64,000 nucleotides of DNA from Oerskovia paurometabola (lineage in GTDB: Bacteria > Actinomycetota > Actinomycetes > Actinomycetales > Cellulomonadaceae): assembly GCF_016907365.1 (NCBI RefSeq), contig NZ_JAFBBV010000001.1:3782001-3846000 (forward strand), given 5' to 3'. The notes under the pieces were generated by a model, which saw only the letters and a program-made list of their open reading frames with translations, did no database searches and was not told the origin of the DNA. Below are positions 37,183 through 46,054 of this stretch, piece by piece (the first letter of the stretch is position 1; each line of letters starts with the position of its first letter). A program made the translations under genes and the position numbers.

Positions 37183-39288
37183 CTAGAGCACCAGCTCCGG
37201 CTGCAGCCTCGTCGGGCTCCACACCCGCTGCCGGTACGCGGCGAACGTCGTGGCCGCGAGCGCGACCGCGAGGACCACGAGGAGCACCCCCACGTCCCGC
37301 GCGACGGTCGCGAGGTCCCCGCCGTAGAGGAGCTGCCGGAGCCCCTCGACCGTGTAGGACATGGGCAGGAAGCGGTGCAGCGCGCGCAACGGCTCGGGGA
37401 TCGTCTGCCACGGGAACGTCCCGCCCGCGGTCACGAGCTGGACGAGCATGAGCACGAGCCCCAGGAACTGCCCCACCGCCCCGAGGTACACGTTGAGCGC
37501 CTGGAGGATCGCGACGAACGTCGCCGACGCGAGCACGAGCAGGACCGCGGTCCCCACGGCGTACACGGGGTCGATGTCGAGCGCGAACTTCACGACCGTG
37601 AACATGAGCGCGACCTGGGCCACGCCGATCACGGCCGGCGGGAGCCAGCCGCCGAGCGCGGTCTGCCACGCGGGTCGCCCTGCCGCGAGCGACCGGTTCG
37701 ACAGGGGCCGCACGAGCAGGAACAGCACGTACGCGCCGATCCACGCCGCGAGCGACATGAAGAACGGCGCGAGCCCGGCCCCGTACGTGCCCGCGTTCGC
37801 GATCGTGTCCTTCTTCACCGCGACCGGGTTGCCGAGCGTCTTCGCCGTCTCCTCCTGCGTCTGCTCGTCGACGTCGGGGATGCGCCCCAGTCCCGCCGCG
37901 AGGCCGTCGTAGAGCTCGGTCGTGCCGGACTGGAGCTGGGCCGTCCCGTCGCGCAGGGTCACGCTCGACGACGCGAGCTCGGCTGCGCCGTCGGACACCT
38001 GCGCCGTGCCCGAGGCGAGCGCGCCCGCGCCGCTCGCGAGCGTGCCCGCCCCGTCCTCGAGCTCTGCCGCGCCCGACGCGAGCCGGTCCCCGCCCGACGC
38101 CGCGGTCGCGATGCCCTGCGTGAGGGCGGGTGTGGCTCCCGCGAGCGTCGCCGCCCCGGCCGCGACCTGCGCCGAGCCCGCGCTGAGCTCGCCCAGCTTC
38201 CCGGCGGCCCCCTCGACGGTGGCGGCGGCGTCCTCGACCGCGGGCGTGATGTCGGTGATGGCCTGGCTGACGACGGGCTGGATCTGGTCGGCCTGGGCCT
38301 GCGTGAGCGTCCCGTCCGCGACGAGCTGGTCGAGCAGCGCCTGGACGTCGGCGTCGGCGTTCGCGAGCTGCCCGACGACGTCTCTCGCCGCCGTTGCCGC
38401 CTGCTGCCCGTAGCCCGCGACCTGGGCGTTGCCGTCCGCGACCTGCTGCGCACCGTCGGCCAGCTCCTGGGTCTGCGCCGGGAGGTTCGCAGTCCTGCTG
38501 CGCAGCGTGTCGAGGCCGTCCGACAGGGTGCCCGCGCCCGAGGCGAGCGTGCCGCTCGCGGTCGACAGCTCGTCGGCCCCGTCGGCGAGGCGGGCCGCAC
38601 CGCTCGCGGCCTCGCTCGCCCCCGCCGCGAGCCGGGCCGTGCCGTCCACGAGCTGCCCGGTCCCGTCGGAGAGCTGCGTGGCGCCGTCGACCAGCTTCTG
38701 CGCACCCTCGACCCCGCTCGCGAGGTTGGTGTGGATCGAGGCGAACCCCTTGAGGAACGTGTCGGCGGCCTCGGTGCCCACCTGCTCGGCGATCGCGTCA
38801 CGGACCTTGCCCACGATCGTGTCCGCGATGGTCGCGGCGAGGTAGTTGTTGGCGTCGTTGGTGATGAGCACCAGGCTCGCCTGCTGCGGCTCGAACCTTC
38901 CCGACGAAGCCAGGTCCTCCGAGAACGTCGGACCGATGACGAGGGCGGCGTCGAAGCGTCCCGACCGCACCCCGGCCTCGGCGTCCGCCTGTGTCGTCTC
39001 GACCCAGCCGAACCCGCCGTCACCGTCGACGAGCTGCTTCGCGACCTCGTCGCCGAAGTTCTTCTCGGTCGAGGTGCCGTCGACCGCGTCCTCGACGGTC
39101 GTGCCGCGGTCCTGGACGACGAGCGCCGCCGGGACCTCGGCGAGCTTGTCGTAGGGGTTCTCGTTCGCGAACAGGTACAGCCCCGAGTACAGCGTGGGGA
39201 TCACGATCATCGCGAGGATCGCGAGCTTGGGCAGGGTCCCGGCGCTGATGCGCCGGAGCTCGGAGATCCCGAGGCGGATCGCGGTCAT
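37183..39288 (-). CDS. YhgE/Pip-domain membrane protein
   Basis: The 701-residue protein has one N-terminal membrane helix (about 17-37, LPKLAILAMIVIPTLYSGLYLFANENPYDKLAEVPAALV, the YhgE/Pip signature). A large extracytoplasmic domain follows, and then a cluster of about five membrane helices (about 505-690). The middle (about 210-470) is a long run of imperfect heptad-like units such as SDGTGQLVDGTARLAAGA and LASGAGTLSDGL, predicting a long coiled coil. The family includes phage-infection protein Pip and type VII secretion-associated proteins. It is coupled by a 4-nt overlap to the upstream ABC-like gene. Confidence 0.92.
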   Translation of the reverse strand: MTAIRLGISELRRISAGTLPKLAILAMIVIPTLYSGLYLFANENPYDKLAEVPAALVVQDRGTTVEDAVDGTSTEKNFGDEVAKQLVDGDGGFGWVETTQADAEAGVRSGRFDAALVIGPTFSEDLASSGRFEPQQASLVLITNDANNYLAATIADTIVGKVRDAIAEQVGTEAADTFLKGFASIHTNLASGVEGAQKLVDGATQLSDGTGQLVDGTARLAAGASEAASGAARLADGADELSTASGTLASGAGTLSDGLDTLRSRTANLPAQTQELADGAQQVADGNAQVAGYGQQAATAARDVVGQLANADADVQALLDQLVADGTLTQAQADQIQPVVSQAITDITPAVEDAAATVEGAAGKLGELSAGSAQVAAGAATLAGATPALTQGIATAASGGDRLASGAAELEDGAGTLASGAGALASGTAQVSDGAAELASSSVTLRDGTAQLQSGTTELYDGLAAGLGRIPDVDEQTQEETAKTLGNPVAVKKDTIANAGTYGAGLAPFFMSLAAWIGAYVLFLLVRPLSNRSLAAGRPAWQTALGGWLPPAVIGVAQVALMFTVVKFALDIDPVYAVGTAVLLVLASATFVAILQALNVYLGAVGQFLGLVLMLVQLVTAGGTFPWQTIPEPLRALHRFLPMSYTVEGLRQLLYGGDLATVARDVGVLLVVLAVALAATTFAAYRQRVWSPTRLQPELVL

Positions 39289-40166
39289 CGGTCGGCCTCC
39301 TCGTCGGTGTCGGGGTCCGGTGCGGCGGGTGGGGCGTCAGGTGGTTCGGGGACCGGTTCGGGAGCCACAGCCTGGTGGCGTCCCGGCTCTGCCCGGTCGA
39401 AGAGCGTGGTCGGGTCGGTCGTCTCGACGGGCTCCGGCGGTCCGACGGTCCCGTCCTGGTCGCCCTGCCGCGCGTCCGGTACCGCCGCCGGCTCGGGCCG
39501 CGTCCGCAGGGCCTCGACCGGCGCCGCACGGAGCGCGTCGTCGCCGCGCGCTGGCGGCAGGTCGGCACCGAGGTCGCGGGCCGAGGAGCGCGTGCACTGG
39601 ACGAGCACGCCGTAGCCGAGCGCCGCGAGGGACTCCGCGACGGCCCACCAGCCCGAGGGTTCCCCCCGGTGCCGGTCGGGCAGGGTCAGGACGAGGAACC
39701 GCACGTCCTTGCGCTCGGACGCGAGGGACGACAGGAGGGCGGTGCGCAGCGTGCCGTGCAGCTCGTCGACGCGGTCGCCGCGGCGGTCCAGCAGGTCGTG
39801 CGCGTCGAGCCACTTCGCGGCGCGACCGGGCAGGGACCACTGGCCCGCGAGCGAGAGCTCCTCGGCGACGACGTCCCCGACCGTGAGCGCCTCGTCGGGC
39901 TCGGAGATCCCCGGGACGTCGACCACGGCCGTGACACGGCGCAGGTCCGCGGTCGCGGTCGTGGTGGTGCCGTCGTCGCCCACGAGCGTGACGGTCCCGG
40001 TGTACGGGGCGAGGCGACCGGTCGCGACGAGCGCGAGCGCGGTGTGCCCGTGGCCCGGCTCGCCCGCGAGGAGGACGCACTCCCCCGCGGCGAGGGTCAG
40101 GGTGGTGGCTTCGAGCATCGGCGCCCGCCGACCCTCGACCTGGACGTCGTCCAACGCGATCTGCAC
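39285..40166 (-). CDS. ABC ATPase-like protein with degenerate nucleotide-binding motifs
   Basis: The 293-residue protein has the layout of an ABC nucleotide-binding domain (residues 1-205). Its Walker A-like loop reads GEPGHGHT (35-42), with His41 where Lys is required. The signature region reads LHGTLRTALLSSL instead of LSGGQ, and the Walker B region reads FLVLTLPD without the usual acidic pair. A Pro/Glu/Asp-rich tail (about 215-293) follows. The GTG start has GAGAGGA 8 nt upstream. The 4-nt overlap with the YhgE/Pip gene suggests the two proteins form one complex in which this subunit binds but probably does not hydrolyse ATP. Confidence 0.75.
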   Translation of the reverse strand: MQIALDDVQVEGRRAPMLEATTLTLAAGECVLLAGEPGHGHTALALVATGRLAPYTGTVTLVGDDGTTTTATADLRRVTAVVDVPGISEPDEALTVGDVVAEELSLAGQWSLPGRAAKWLDAHDLLDRRGDRVDELHGTLRTALLSSLASERKDVRFLVLTLPDRHRGEPSGWWAVAESLAALGYGVLVQCTRSSARDLGADLPPARGDDALRAAPVEALRTRPEPAAVPDARQGDQDGTVGPPEPVETTDPTTLFDRAEPGRHQAVAPEPVPEPPDAPPAAPDPDTDEEADR

Positions 40167-40361
40167 CGTCGTGTCCTCTCGTGGCGGGCCTCCGCGCGGA
40201 TGGGCCGCGACGGAGCCTCCGTCGATCTTCCGTTGGACCCCGCAGGAGCGCACCTTGTCCGGGTCGGGCGCAGCCCGGCGCCCCGCTCGTCCGGCCGCTC
40301 GTTCTGCTCGGCCGGAGGGTGAAGGTCCTTCGCTGCCCCGGCCGGGTCAGCGTCGGGTCGG

Positions 40362-40367
40362 TAGCCT
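40362..40367 (+). promoter_or_regulatory. Candidate -10 for the SDR-fold gene
   Basis: TAGCCT (TANNNT) lies 28 nt before the ATG at 40396, leaving space for the AGAGGAG ribosome site at 40384-40390. Confidence 0.35.
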
Positions 40368-40395
40368 GGGGAAACGGGCGTCGAGAGGAGATTTC

Positions 40396-41436
40396 ATGCG
40401 TGTCGTGATCGTCGGGGCGAGCGGAAACGTCGGCTCGGCCCTGCTGCGCAGGCTCGTGGGTGACCCGGTGGTCACCTCGGTCGTCGGGGTCGCGAGCCGG
40501 GTGCCTCGCGCCGACGGTTCGAGCACCGTCGTGCCGCCGTTCGACGCCGCCGAGTGGGTCCGCTGCGACCTCACGGACCCGGAGCAGGTCGTGGCCTCGC
40601 GTCTCGCGGGCGCGTTCGTCGGTGCCGACGCCGTGGTCCACCTCGCGTGGGCGATCGACCCCGCGCACGACCGCGACGAGCTCGCGCGCGTCAACGTCGA
40701 GGGGACGAGGCGGGTCGCCGCCGCGGCGGCGCGGGCGGGCGTGGGGCACCTCGTGGTCGCGTCGTGCGCGAGCGCGTACTCGCCCGCCTTCGACGACGCG
40801 CCCCGCGACGAGTACTGGCCCACGGCGGGGATCGCCGGGTCGGTCTCGAGCGCGCAGAAGGCCGAGGTCGAGGGGTTCCTGGACCGCTTCGACGCCGAGC
40901 ACCCCGGGATCGTGGTGACGCGCGTGCGCGCGCCCTTCACGTTCCAGCGCGACGCCGCGAGCGAGGTCTCGCGCCTGTTCTTCGGCAAGCTCCTGCCGGC
41001 GCCGCTGCGCCGCAAGGGTCACCTGCCCACGCTCGTGTGGCCGCGCGGCATGCGCCTGCAGGTGGTCCACGCCGACGACCTCGCGGACGCCTACCGCGAG
41101 ATCCTCGTGGGTCGGCACCCGGGGACGTTCAACATCGCCTCGCAGGACGTCCTCACGGGCCCCGACGTCGCCGCGATCGTCGCGCAGGGACGGCTCCGGG
41201 AGGTGTCGCCGGGGTCCCTGCGGCGGGCGGTCGCGGTCGCCTGGACGGCCCGGTTGGTCCCGCTCGACCCGGGCTGGTTCGACGTCGCGCTCGCCGTACC
41301 GGTGCTCGACACGGCGCGCGCTCGACGGTTGCTGCGGTGGGCGCCGGTGCACGACGCCCACGCCACGGTCACCGAGGTCGTCGGTGGCCTGGTCGAGGGC
41401 GCGGGCACGCAGAGCCCACCGCTGCTGCCGTCCTAG
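40396..41436 (+). CDS. NAD-dependent epimerase/dehydratase-fold protein (atypical extended SDR)
   Basis: The 346-residue protein opens MRVVIVGASGNVGSALLRRLVGD, the Rossmann GxxGxxG motif of extended SDRs. AVVHLAWAIDP, VNVEGTRRVAAAAARAGVGHLVVASCASAY and VVHADDLADAYREIL follow. The catalytic YxxxK is not standard: Lys155 is present (SSAQKAE) but position 151 is Ser, not Tyr. Either the protein is non-catalytic or binds a ligand only, or it uses another residue. Good ribosome site. Function unknown. Confidence 0.85.
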   Translation: MRVVIVGASGNVGSALLRRLVGDPVVTSVVGVASRVPRADGSSTVVPPFDAAEWVRCDLTDPEQVVASRLAGAFVGADAVVHLAWAIDPAHDRDELARVNVEGTRRVAAAAARAGVGHLVVASCASAYSPAFDDAPRDEYWPTAGIAGSVSSAQKAEVEGFLDRFDAEHPGIVVTRVRAPFTFQRDAASEVSRLFFGKLLPAPLRRKGHLPTLVWPRGMRLQVVHADDLADAYREILVGRHPGTFNIASQDVLTGPDVAAIVAQGRLREVSPGSLRRAVAVAWTARLVPLDPGWFDVALAVPVLDTARARRLLRWAPVHDAHATVTEVVGGLVEGAGTQSPPLLPS

Positions 41437-41450
41437 GGTCGCCGGGACTC

Positions 41451-41891
41451 CTACGACTCCAGGGCCGCGTCCAGCGTGATCGTCGCGCCGGTCAGGGCCT
41501 TGGACACCGGGCACGTGGCCTTGGCGTTCTCGGCCGCCGCGAGGAACCCGGCCTCGTCGAGCCCGTCGACCTCGCCGCGGACCGTGAGCGCGACCGCCGA
41601 GATGCGCAGGCCGCCTGCCGGGTCCGGCGACAGCGTGACGTCGGCCTTGACCTCGAGCGCGATCGGCGTGCCACCCGCCTCGCCGATCACCCCCGAGAGC
41701 TGCATCGCGTAGCAGGAGGAGTGCGCTGCGCCGATGAGCTCCTCGGGGCTCGTGATCCCCTCGGCCTCGTCGGCCGTGCGGCGCGGAAAGCTGACGTCGA
41801 ACGTGCCGGTCCCCGAGCTCGTGAGCTCGACCTGACCGGTGCCTTCCATGAGCGTGCCGTTCCACGCGGTGCGGGCGGTGCGGACTGCCAT
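41451..41891 (-). CDS. OsmC/Ohr-family peroxiredoxin-like protein
   Basis: The 146-residue protein, MAVRTARTAWNGTLMEGTGQVELTSSGTG at the start, matches the OsmC subgroup. The redox cysteines are expected at HSSCYAMQLSG and at NAKATCPVSKALTG, and both are present. Such proteins reduce organic hydroperoxides using thiol donors. AAGGAG lies 8 nt before the ATG. It is convergent with the SDR-fold gene. Identification at the family level is strong. Confidence 0.93.
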   Translation of the reverse strand: MAVRTARTAWNGTLMEGTGQVELTSSGTGTFDVSFPRRTADEAEGITSPEELIGAAHSSCYAMQLSGVIGEAGGTPIALEVKADVTLSPDPAGGLRISAVALTVRGEVDGLDEAGFLAAAENAKATCPVSKALTGATITLDAALES

Positions 41892-41998
41892 GATGTGGCT
41901 CCTTCGGGGTTGCGGGTACGAGACCCATTGCCGTTCACTACCCGTCGACCGTAACCCCGAGGTCGTGCGCCCGCAGCGGCGTCCCACGGCGCTCGGCG

Positions 41999-42610
41999 CT
42001 AGGACGCGCCGACCTCCACCACGACCGGGAACCCGACCTCGGTCGCCAGCCGCTCGGCGAGCGTGAGCGGGTTGGACACCGCGCCGACCTGGACGACGAT
42101 CGACGAGAGGTCGTCGCGCACGTAGACCGCGCGGACCTGTGGCCAGCGGTCGTTCCCGAGGAGCGACTCCGCGAGCGCCTGGAGCTCTCCCGGCAGCACG
42201 GGGAGCGGATCGACCCGGACCGCGACGTCGGGGTAGGCCTCGGCGACCGCGGCCAGCGCCTCCTGGGGCGGGTCGCCGTGCCACGCGAGGACGACCGTCC
42301 CGCTGCCCTCGAGCCGGACCGTGCCGAGACGCTCGTCGTCCGCCAGGCGCCCGCCGAGCAAGGACATCGCGCCCTCGGGCCCCGGGAGCCGCTCGGCGAC
42401 CACCGACGCCTCGGGGAGCGGAACCACCGGGACTCCGGGCTCCCTCGGGCCGGCGGGTCGGAGCGGGTCCAGCGCCCGGGGGACGCCTTCCTCGGGCCCG
42501 ACGATCGTCAAGGTCGCCTCCACGAGCGGCGTCTCCTGCGGCGCGGGCGTCGCCGTGCACCCGGCCACGAGCGCACCGGCGGCCACCAGGCCCGCGAATC
42601 CTCGTCTCAT
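41999..42610 (-). CDS. Putative lipoprotein of unknown function
   Basis: The 203-residue protein begins MRRGFAGLVAAGALVAGCTATPAP: a short signal peptide with lipobox LVAGC and Cys18 (about) as the lipidation site. The mature part is Pro/Glu/Val-rich at first, then alternates helix and strand (LAAVAEAYPDVAVRVDPLPVLPGELQALAESLLGND). No enzyme motif was recognised. A G-rich ribosome site precedes the ATG. Confidence 0.75.
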   Translation of the reverse strand: MRRGFAGLVAAGALVAGCTATPAPQETPLVEATLTIVGPEEGVPRALDPLRPAGPREPGVPVVPLPEASVVAERLPGPEGAMSLLGGRLADDERLGTVRLEGSGTVVLAWHGDPPQEALAAVAEAYPDVAVRVDPLPVLPGELQALAESLLGNDRWPQVRAVYVRDDLSSIVVQVGAVSNPLTLAERLATEVGFPVVVEVGAS

Positions 42611-42736
42611 CACGCATCCCCCCTCGCCGCGCACCCTAGCGAAGACCCCGGGCCCGGTGGGAGGGCGTCCGGGTGCCGTCGCGCACCGGGTGCCGGCCGC
42701 CCGCCGGGGCGCGTGCCCGCCGAAGCGGCGTGCCCG

Positions 42737-43054
42737 TCAGGGTGCGAGCACCACGGCCGTCCCGTACGCCACGATCTCCTGGTAACCGTTCCCGACCTCG
42801 TCGCTGTCGTAGCGCATCGCGAGGATCGCGTTGGCTCCCTGCGCGGTGGCCTCCTCGACCATGCGGGCGACGGCCTCGTCGCGCGACTGCTGGAGCTGCT
42901 TGGTGAGCCCCTTGAGCTCGCCGCCGACGATCGACTTGAGCCCCGCGCCGATCTGCGCGCCGACGTTGCGCGACCGGACGGTCAGGCCGGTCACCTCGCC
43001 GACGACCTGCTGCACGGTCCGGCCCGGGACATCGTTCATGGTGGAGACCAGCAC
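42737..43054 (-). CDS. YbjQ/heavy-metal-binding-domain family protein (UPF0145)
   Basis: The 105-residue protein has the family pattern VSTMNDVPGRTVQQVVGEVTGLTVRSRNVGAQIGAGLKSIVGGELKGLTKQLQQSRDEAVARM, followed by GANAILAMRYDSDEV and EIVAYGTAVVL. Members form pentamers; the function is not settled. The GTG start is preceded by GAGGAGG. It is divergent from the P-type ATPase, but a metal link is not shown. Confidence 0.92.
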   Translation of the reverse strand: MLVSTMNDVPGRTVQQVVGEVTGLTVRSRNVGAQIGAGLKSIVGGELKGLTKQLQQSRDEAVARMVEEATAQGANAILAMRYDSDEVGNGYQEIVAYGTAVVLAP

Positions 43055-43221
43055 GGTACGTCCTCCTCACGGCAGCGCACCGTGCGCGGCCACTCCTCAC
43101 GGTAGGAGGACCTGGGGGACGGCGCCCGGCGTGCACGCGCCGACCCGGCGGGATGGAACGGTTCGTCCCATCCCGGCTGCTCCTCGGGTGCTCGGCAGCG
43201 AGCGGGCGTTGAATGGGAGGC

Positions 43222-45987
43222 ATGACAGCCTCGGACACCCCTCTGGTCCCCGCGACTGCCGACCCGACGCCCTGGGCGCTCCCGCCGCAGGCCGTGCTCG
43301 CCGAGGTGGGGTCGAGCGAGGCGGGCCTCACGGCCGAGCAGGCGCGGACCCGGCTCGCCGAGGTCGGCCCCAACCGGTTGGCCCCGCCCGCGCGCACACC
43401 GTGGTGGCGTCGCGTGCTCTCCCAGTTCGACGACGTCCTCATCTACATCCTGCTCGTGTCCGCGGTGCTCAAGGCGATCGTGGGCGACTGGATCGACTTC
43501 ACCGTGATCCTCGCGGTCGCGGTCATCAACGCGGCGATCGGGCTGATCCAGGAGGGGCGTGCCGAGAAGGCCCTCGACGGGATCCGGGGCATGCTCTCGG
43601 TCCACGCGCAGGTGCGCCGCGACGGCGCGTGGGCCCAGGTCGACGCCGACGACCTGGTGCCGGGCGACGTCGTGCGGGTGCGTTCGGGCGACCGCGTCCC
43701 CGCGGACCTGCGCCTGCTCTCGGGGGTCAACCTGCGCGTCGACGAGTCGGCTCTCACGGGCGAGTCCGTGCCCGCGGCCAAGTCGGTCGACGAGGTGCCC
43801 GCCGAGTCGGGGGTCGGCGACCGATCGAGCATGCTGTTCTCGGGCACCCTGATCTCCGCCGGCACGGGGACGGGCGTCGTGGTCGAGACGGGCGAGACGA
43901 CCGAGATCGGCCGCATCCAGACCCTCATCTCCGAGGTCCCCTCGCTCGAGACCCCGCTGTCGCGCACGCTCGACGCGTTCGGGAAGAAGCTCGCGGTCCT
44001 CATCCTCGTCATGGCCGTGGTCATGGTCGTGATCGGCCGCGTGTTCCACGGGTTCGAGACCCCCGAGCTCGTGTCGGCGGCGATCGGCTTCGCGGTCGCG
44101 GCCGTCCCCGAGGGTCTGCCGGCCCTCGTGACGATCACGCTCGCCCTGGGCGTGCAGCAGATGGCCCGACGGCGGGCGATCACGCGCCGCCTGCCCGCCG
44201 TCGAGACGCTCGGCTCGGTGACCACGATCTGCTCGGACAAGACCGGGACGCTGACCAAGAACGAGATGACGGCCCGCACGGTCCGCACGGCGGGTCACGA
44301 GTACGCGGTGACGGGGATCGGCTACGCGCCCGACGGCGAGGTCAGCCTCGGCGGGGCGCCCGCCCCCCTCGCCGAGCACCCCGACCTGCGGCGTCTTGCC
44401 GAGGTGATGACGCTGTGCAACGACGCGCGCATCGTCCACGAGCCCACCGGCGAGGGCGACGGCTGGCGCCTCGTGGGCGAGCCGACCGAGGGCGCGCTGC
44501 GGACCCTGGGCCTCAAGGCGGGCCTGGACCCGGCCGGGTGGCGGCGCGTCGCGCTCGTCCCGTTCGAGTCCGAGAACAAGTACATGGCGACGCTCAGCGA
44601 GGACCCCGACGGTGGCCTCCACGTGCTCGTCAAGGGAGCCCCGGACCGGGTGCTCGACCGCTGCTCGACCCAGACCGGGCCCGACGGGCGTCCCGAGCCG
44701 CTCGACCACGACTTCTGGTCGGCCCAGATCGACGAGATCGGCGCGCAGGGCCTGCGCGTGCTGGCCGCGGCCCGCACGGCGGCGGACCCGGGACGCTCGA
44801 CCCTGGACCCGCAGGACGTCGACGCGGGCCTCGAGCTGGTCGGCCTGGTCGGGATCGTCGACCCGCCGCGCCCCGAGGCCGTCGAGGCCATAGCGCAGTG
44901 CCAGGACGCCGGGATCACGGTCAAGATGATCACGGGCGACCACTCGGGCACCGCGCTCGCGATCGCCCGGGAGATGGGGATCGTCCGCGACGGGGCCGGG
45001 CCCGGACAGATCGGGGCCGCCGGAGTCGCAGCCGCGGCCACCAAGGTCCTCACGGGGGCCGAGCTCGAGGCCATGAGCACCGAGGAGCTGCGCGCGGTCG
45101 TCCAGGACGTCGACGTCTACGCGCGCACCAGCCCCGAGCACAAGATCCGGATCGTCTCGGCGCTGCAGTCGCACGGGCAGGTCGTGGCGATGACGGGCGA
45201 CGGCGTCAACGACGCCCCCGCGCTGACGCAGGCCGACGTGGGCGTCGCGATGGGCATCAAAGGCACCGAGGCGACCAAGGAGGCCGCCGAGGTCGTCCTC
45301 GCGGACGACAACTTCGCGACCATCGAGCGCGCGGTCGAGGAGGGCCGGCGCATCTACGACAACCTGCGCAAGTCCGTCCTGTTCCTGCTGCCGACGAACG
45401 GCGCGCAGTCGCTCGTGATCCTGGTCGCGGTGCTCCTGGGGTGGGCTCTGCCGCTCCAGCCCGTGCAGGTGCTGTGGATCAACATGGTCACGGCCGTGAC
45501 GCTCTCGCTCGCGCTGGCCAACGAACGCGCCGAGCCCGACATCATGTCGCGCAAGCCTCGCGACGCCAAGGCCTCGATCCTCACCGCTGCCTACCTGCGT
45601 CGCGTCCTGCTCGTCTCGGTCCTCATCGGTGGAGCGACCATGGCCGTCTACTTCATCGAGCGCGACCAGGGCATGGGCGTGGCCGAGGCCCAGACGACGG
45701 CCGTGACGATGCTCGCGCTCGGCCAGCTCGCCTACCTGTTCAACTGCCGCTTCCTGGACCGCTCGTCGATCACGCCCGCGGTCCTGAAGGGCAACCGGGC
45801 GGTCTGGTACTCGGCGGGCTCGCTGCTCGCGCTCCAGGCCGTGTTCGTCTACGCGCCGTTCATGCACTCGTGGTTCGGCTCCGCGCCCATCGGGCTGCGC
45901 GAGTGGGGCATCACGCTCGGGCTCGCGGTCGTGGTCTTCCTGCTCGTCGAGGCGGCCAAGGCGCTCGGCCGGGCCCGACAGCGCTGA
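43222..45987 (+). CDS. P-type cation-transporting ATPase (P2 type, Ca2+-ATPase-like)
   Basis: The 921-residue pump has a cation-ATPase N-terminal domain (about 10-80), the actuator loop TGES (LTGESVPAAKS) and the PEGLPALVTITLALG motif of P2-type pumps. The phosphorylation site is Asp339 (SDKTGTLTKNEMT). The nucleotide-binding domain has KGAPDRVLDRC, and GDGVNDAPALTQADVGVAMG and six C-terminal membrane helices follow. PEGLPA and overall length point to Ca2+/Mn2+-type or related P2 pumps; the ion cannot be fixed. The start could be 43213 or 43222; TTGAAT 7 nt before 43222 would make that start leaderless. Confidence 0.93.
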   Translation: MTASDTPLVPATADPTPWALPPQAVLAEVGSSEAGLTAEQARTRLAEVGPNRLAPPARTPWWRRVLSQFDDVLIYILLVSAVLKAIVGDWIDFTVILAVAVINAAIGLIQEGRAEKALDGIRGMLSVHAQVRRDGAWAQVDADDLVPGDVVRVRSGDRVPADLRLLSGVNLRVDESALTGESVPAAKSVDEVPAESGVGDRSSMLFSGTLISAGTGTGVVVETGETTEIGRIQTLISEVPSLETPLSRTLDAFGKKLAVLILVMAVVMVVIGRVFHGFETPELVSAAIGFAVAAVPEGLPALVTITLALGVQQMARRRAITRRLPAVETLGSVTTICSDKTGTLTKNEMTARTVRTAGHEYAVTGIGYAPDGEVSLGGAPAPLAEHPDLRRLAEVMTLCNDARIVHEPTGEGDGWRLVGEPTEGALRTLGLKAGLDPAGWRRVALVPFESENKYMATLSEDPDGGLHVLVKGAPDRVLDRCSTQTGPDGRPEPLDHDFWSAQIDEIGAQGLRVLAAARTAADPGRSTLDPQDVDAGLELVGLVGIVDPPRPEAVEAIAQCQDAGITVKMITGDHSGTALAIAREMGIVRDGAGPGQIGAAGVAAAATKVLTGAELEAMSTEELRAVVQDVDVYARTSPEHKIRIVSALQSHGQVVAMTGDGVNDAPALTQADVGVAMGIKGTEATKEAAEVVLADDNFATIERAVEEGRRIYDNLRKSVLFLLPTNGAQSLVILVAVLLGWALPLQPVQVLWINMVTAVTLSLALANERAEPDIMSRKPRDAKASILTAAYLRRVLLVSVLIGGATMAVYFIERDQGMGVAEAQTTAVTMLALGQLAYLFNCRFLDRSSITPAVLKGNRAVWYSAGSLLALQAVFVYAPFMHSWFGSAPIGLREWGITLGLAVVVFLLVEAAKALGRARQR

Positions 45988-45997
45988 GGCCCCCCAC

Positions 45998-46038
45998 GCC
46001 GTCGGGCACGCCGCTCGAGGAGCGACGTGCCCGACGGC
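45998..46038. terminator. Bidirectional terminator between the ATPase and secreted-protein genes
   Basis: A 13-bp perfect stem (45998-46010 with 46026-46038) continues, after one mismatch, into a 5-bp inner stem (46012-46016 with 46020-46024) with a GAG loop. It serves two converging genes. Confidence 0.75.
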
Positions 46039-46054
46039 CGCGAGCGAGCAGGCG

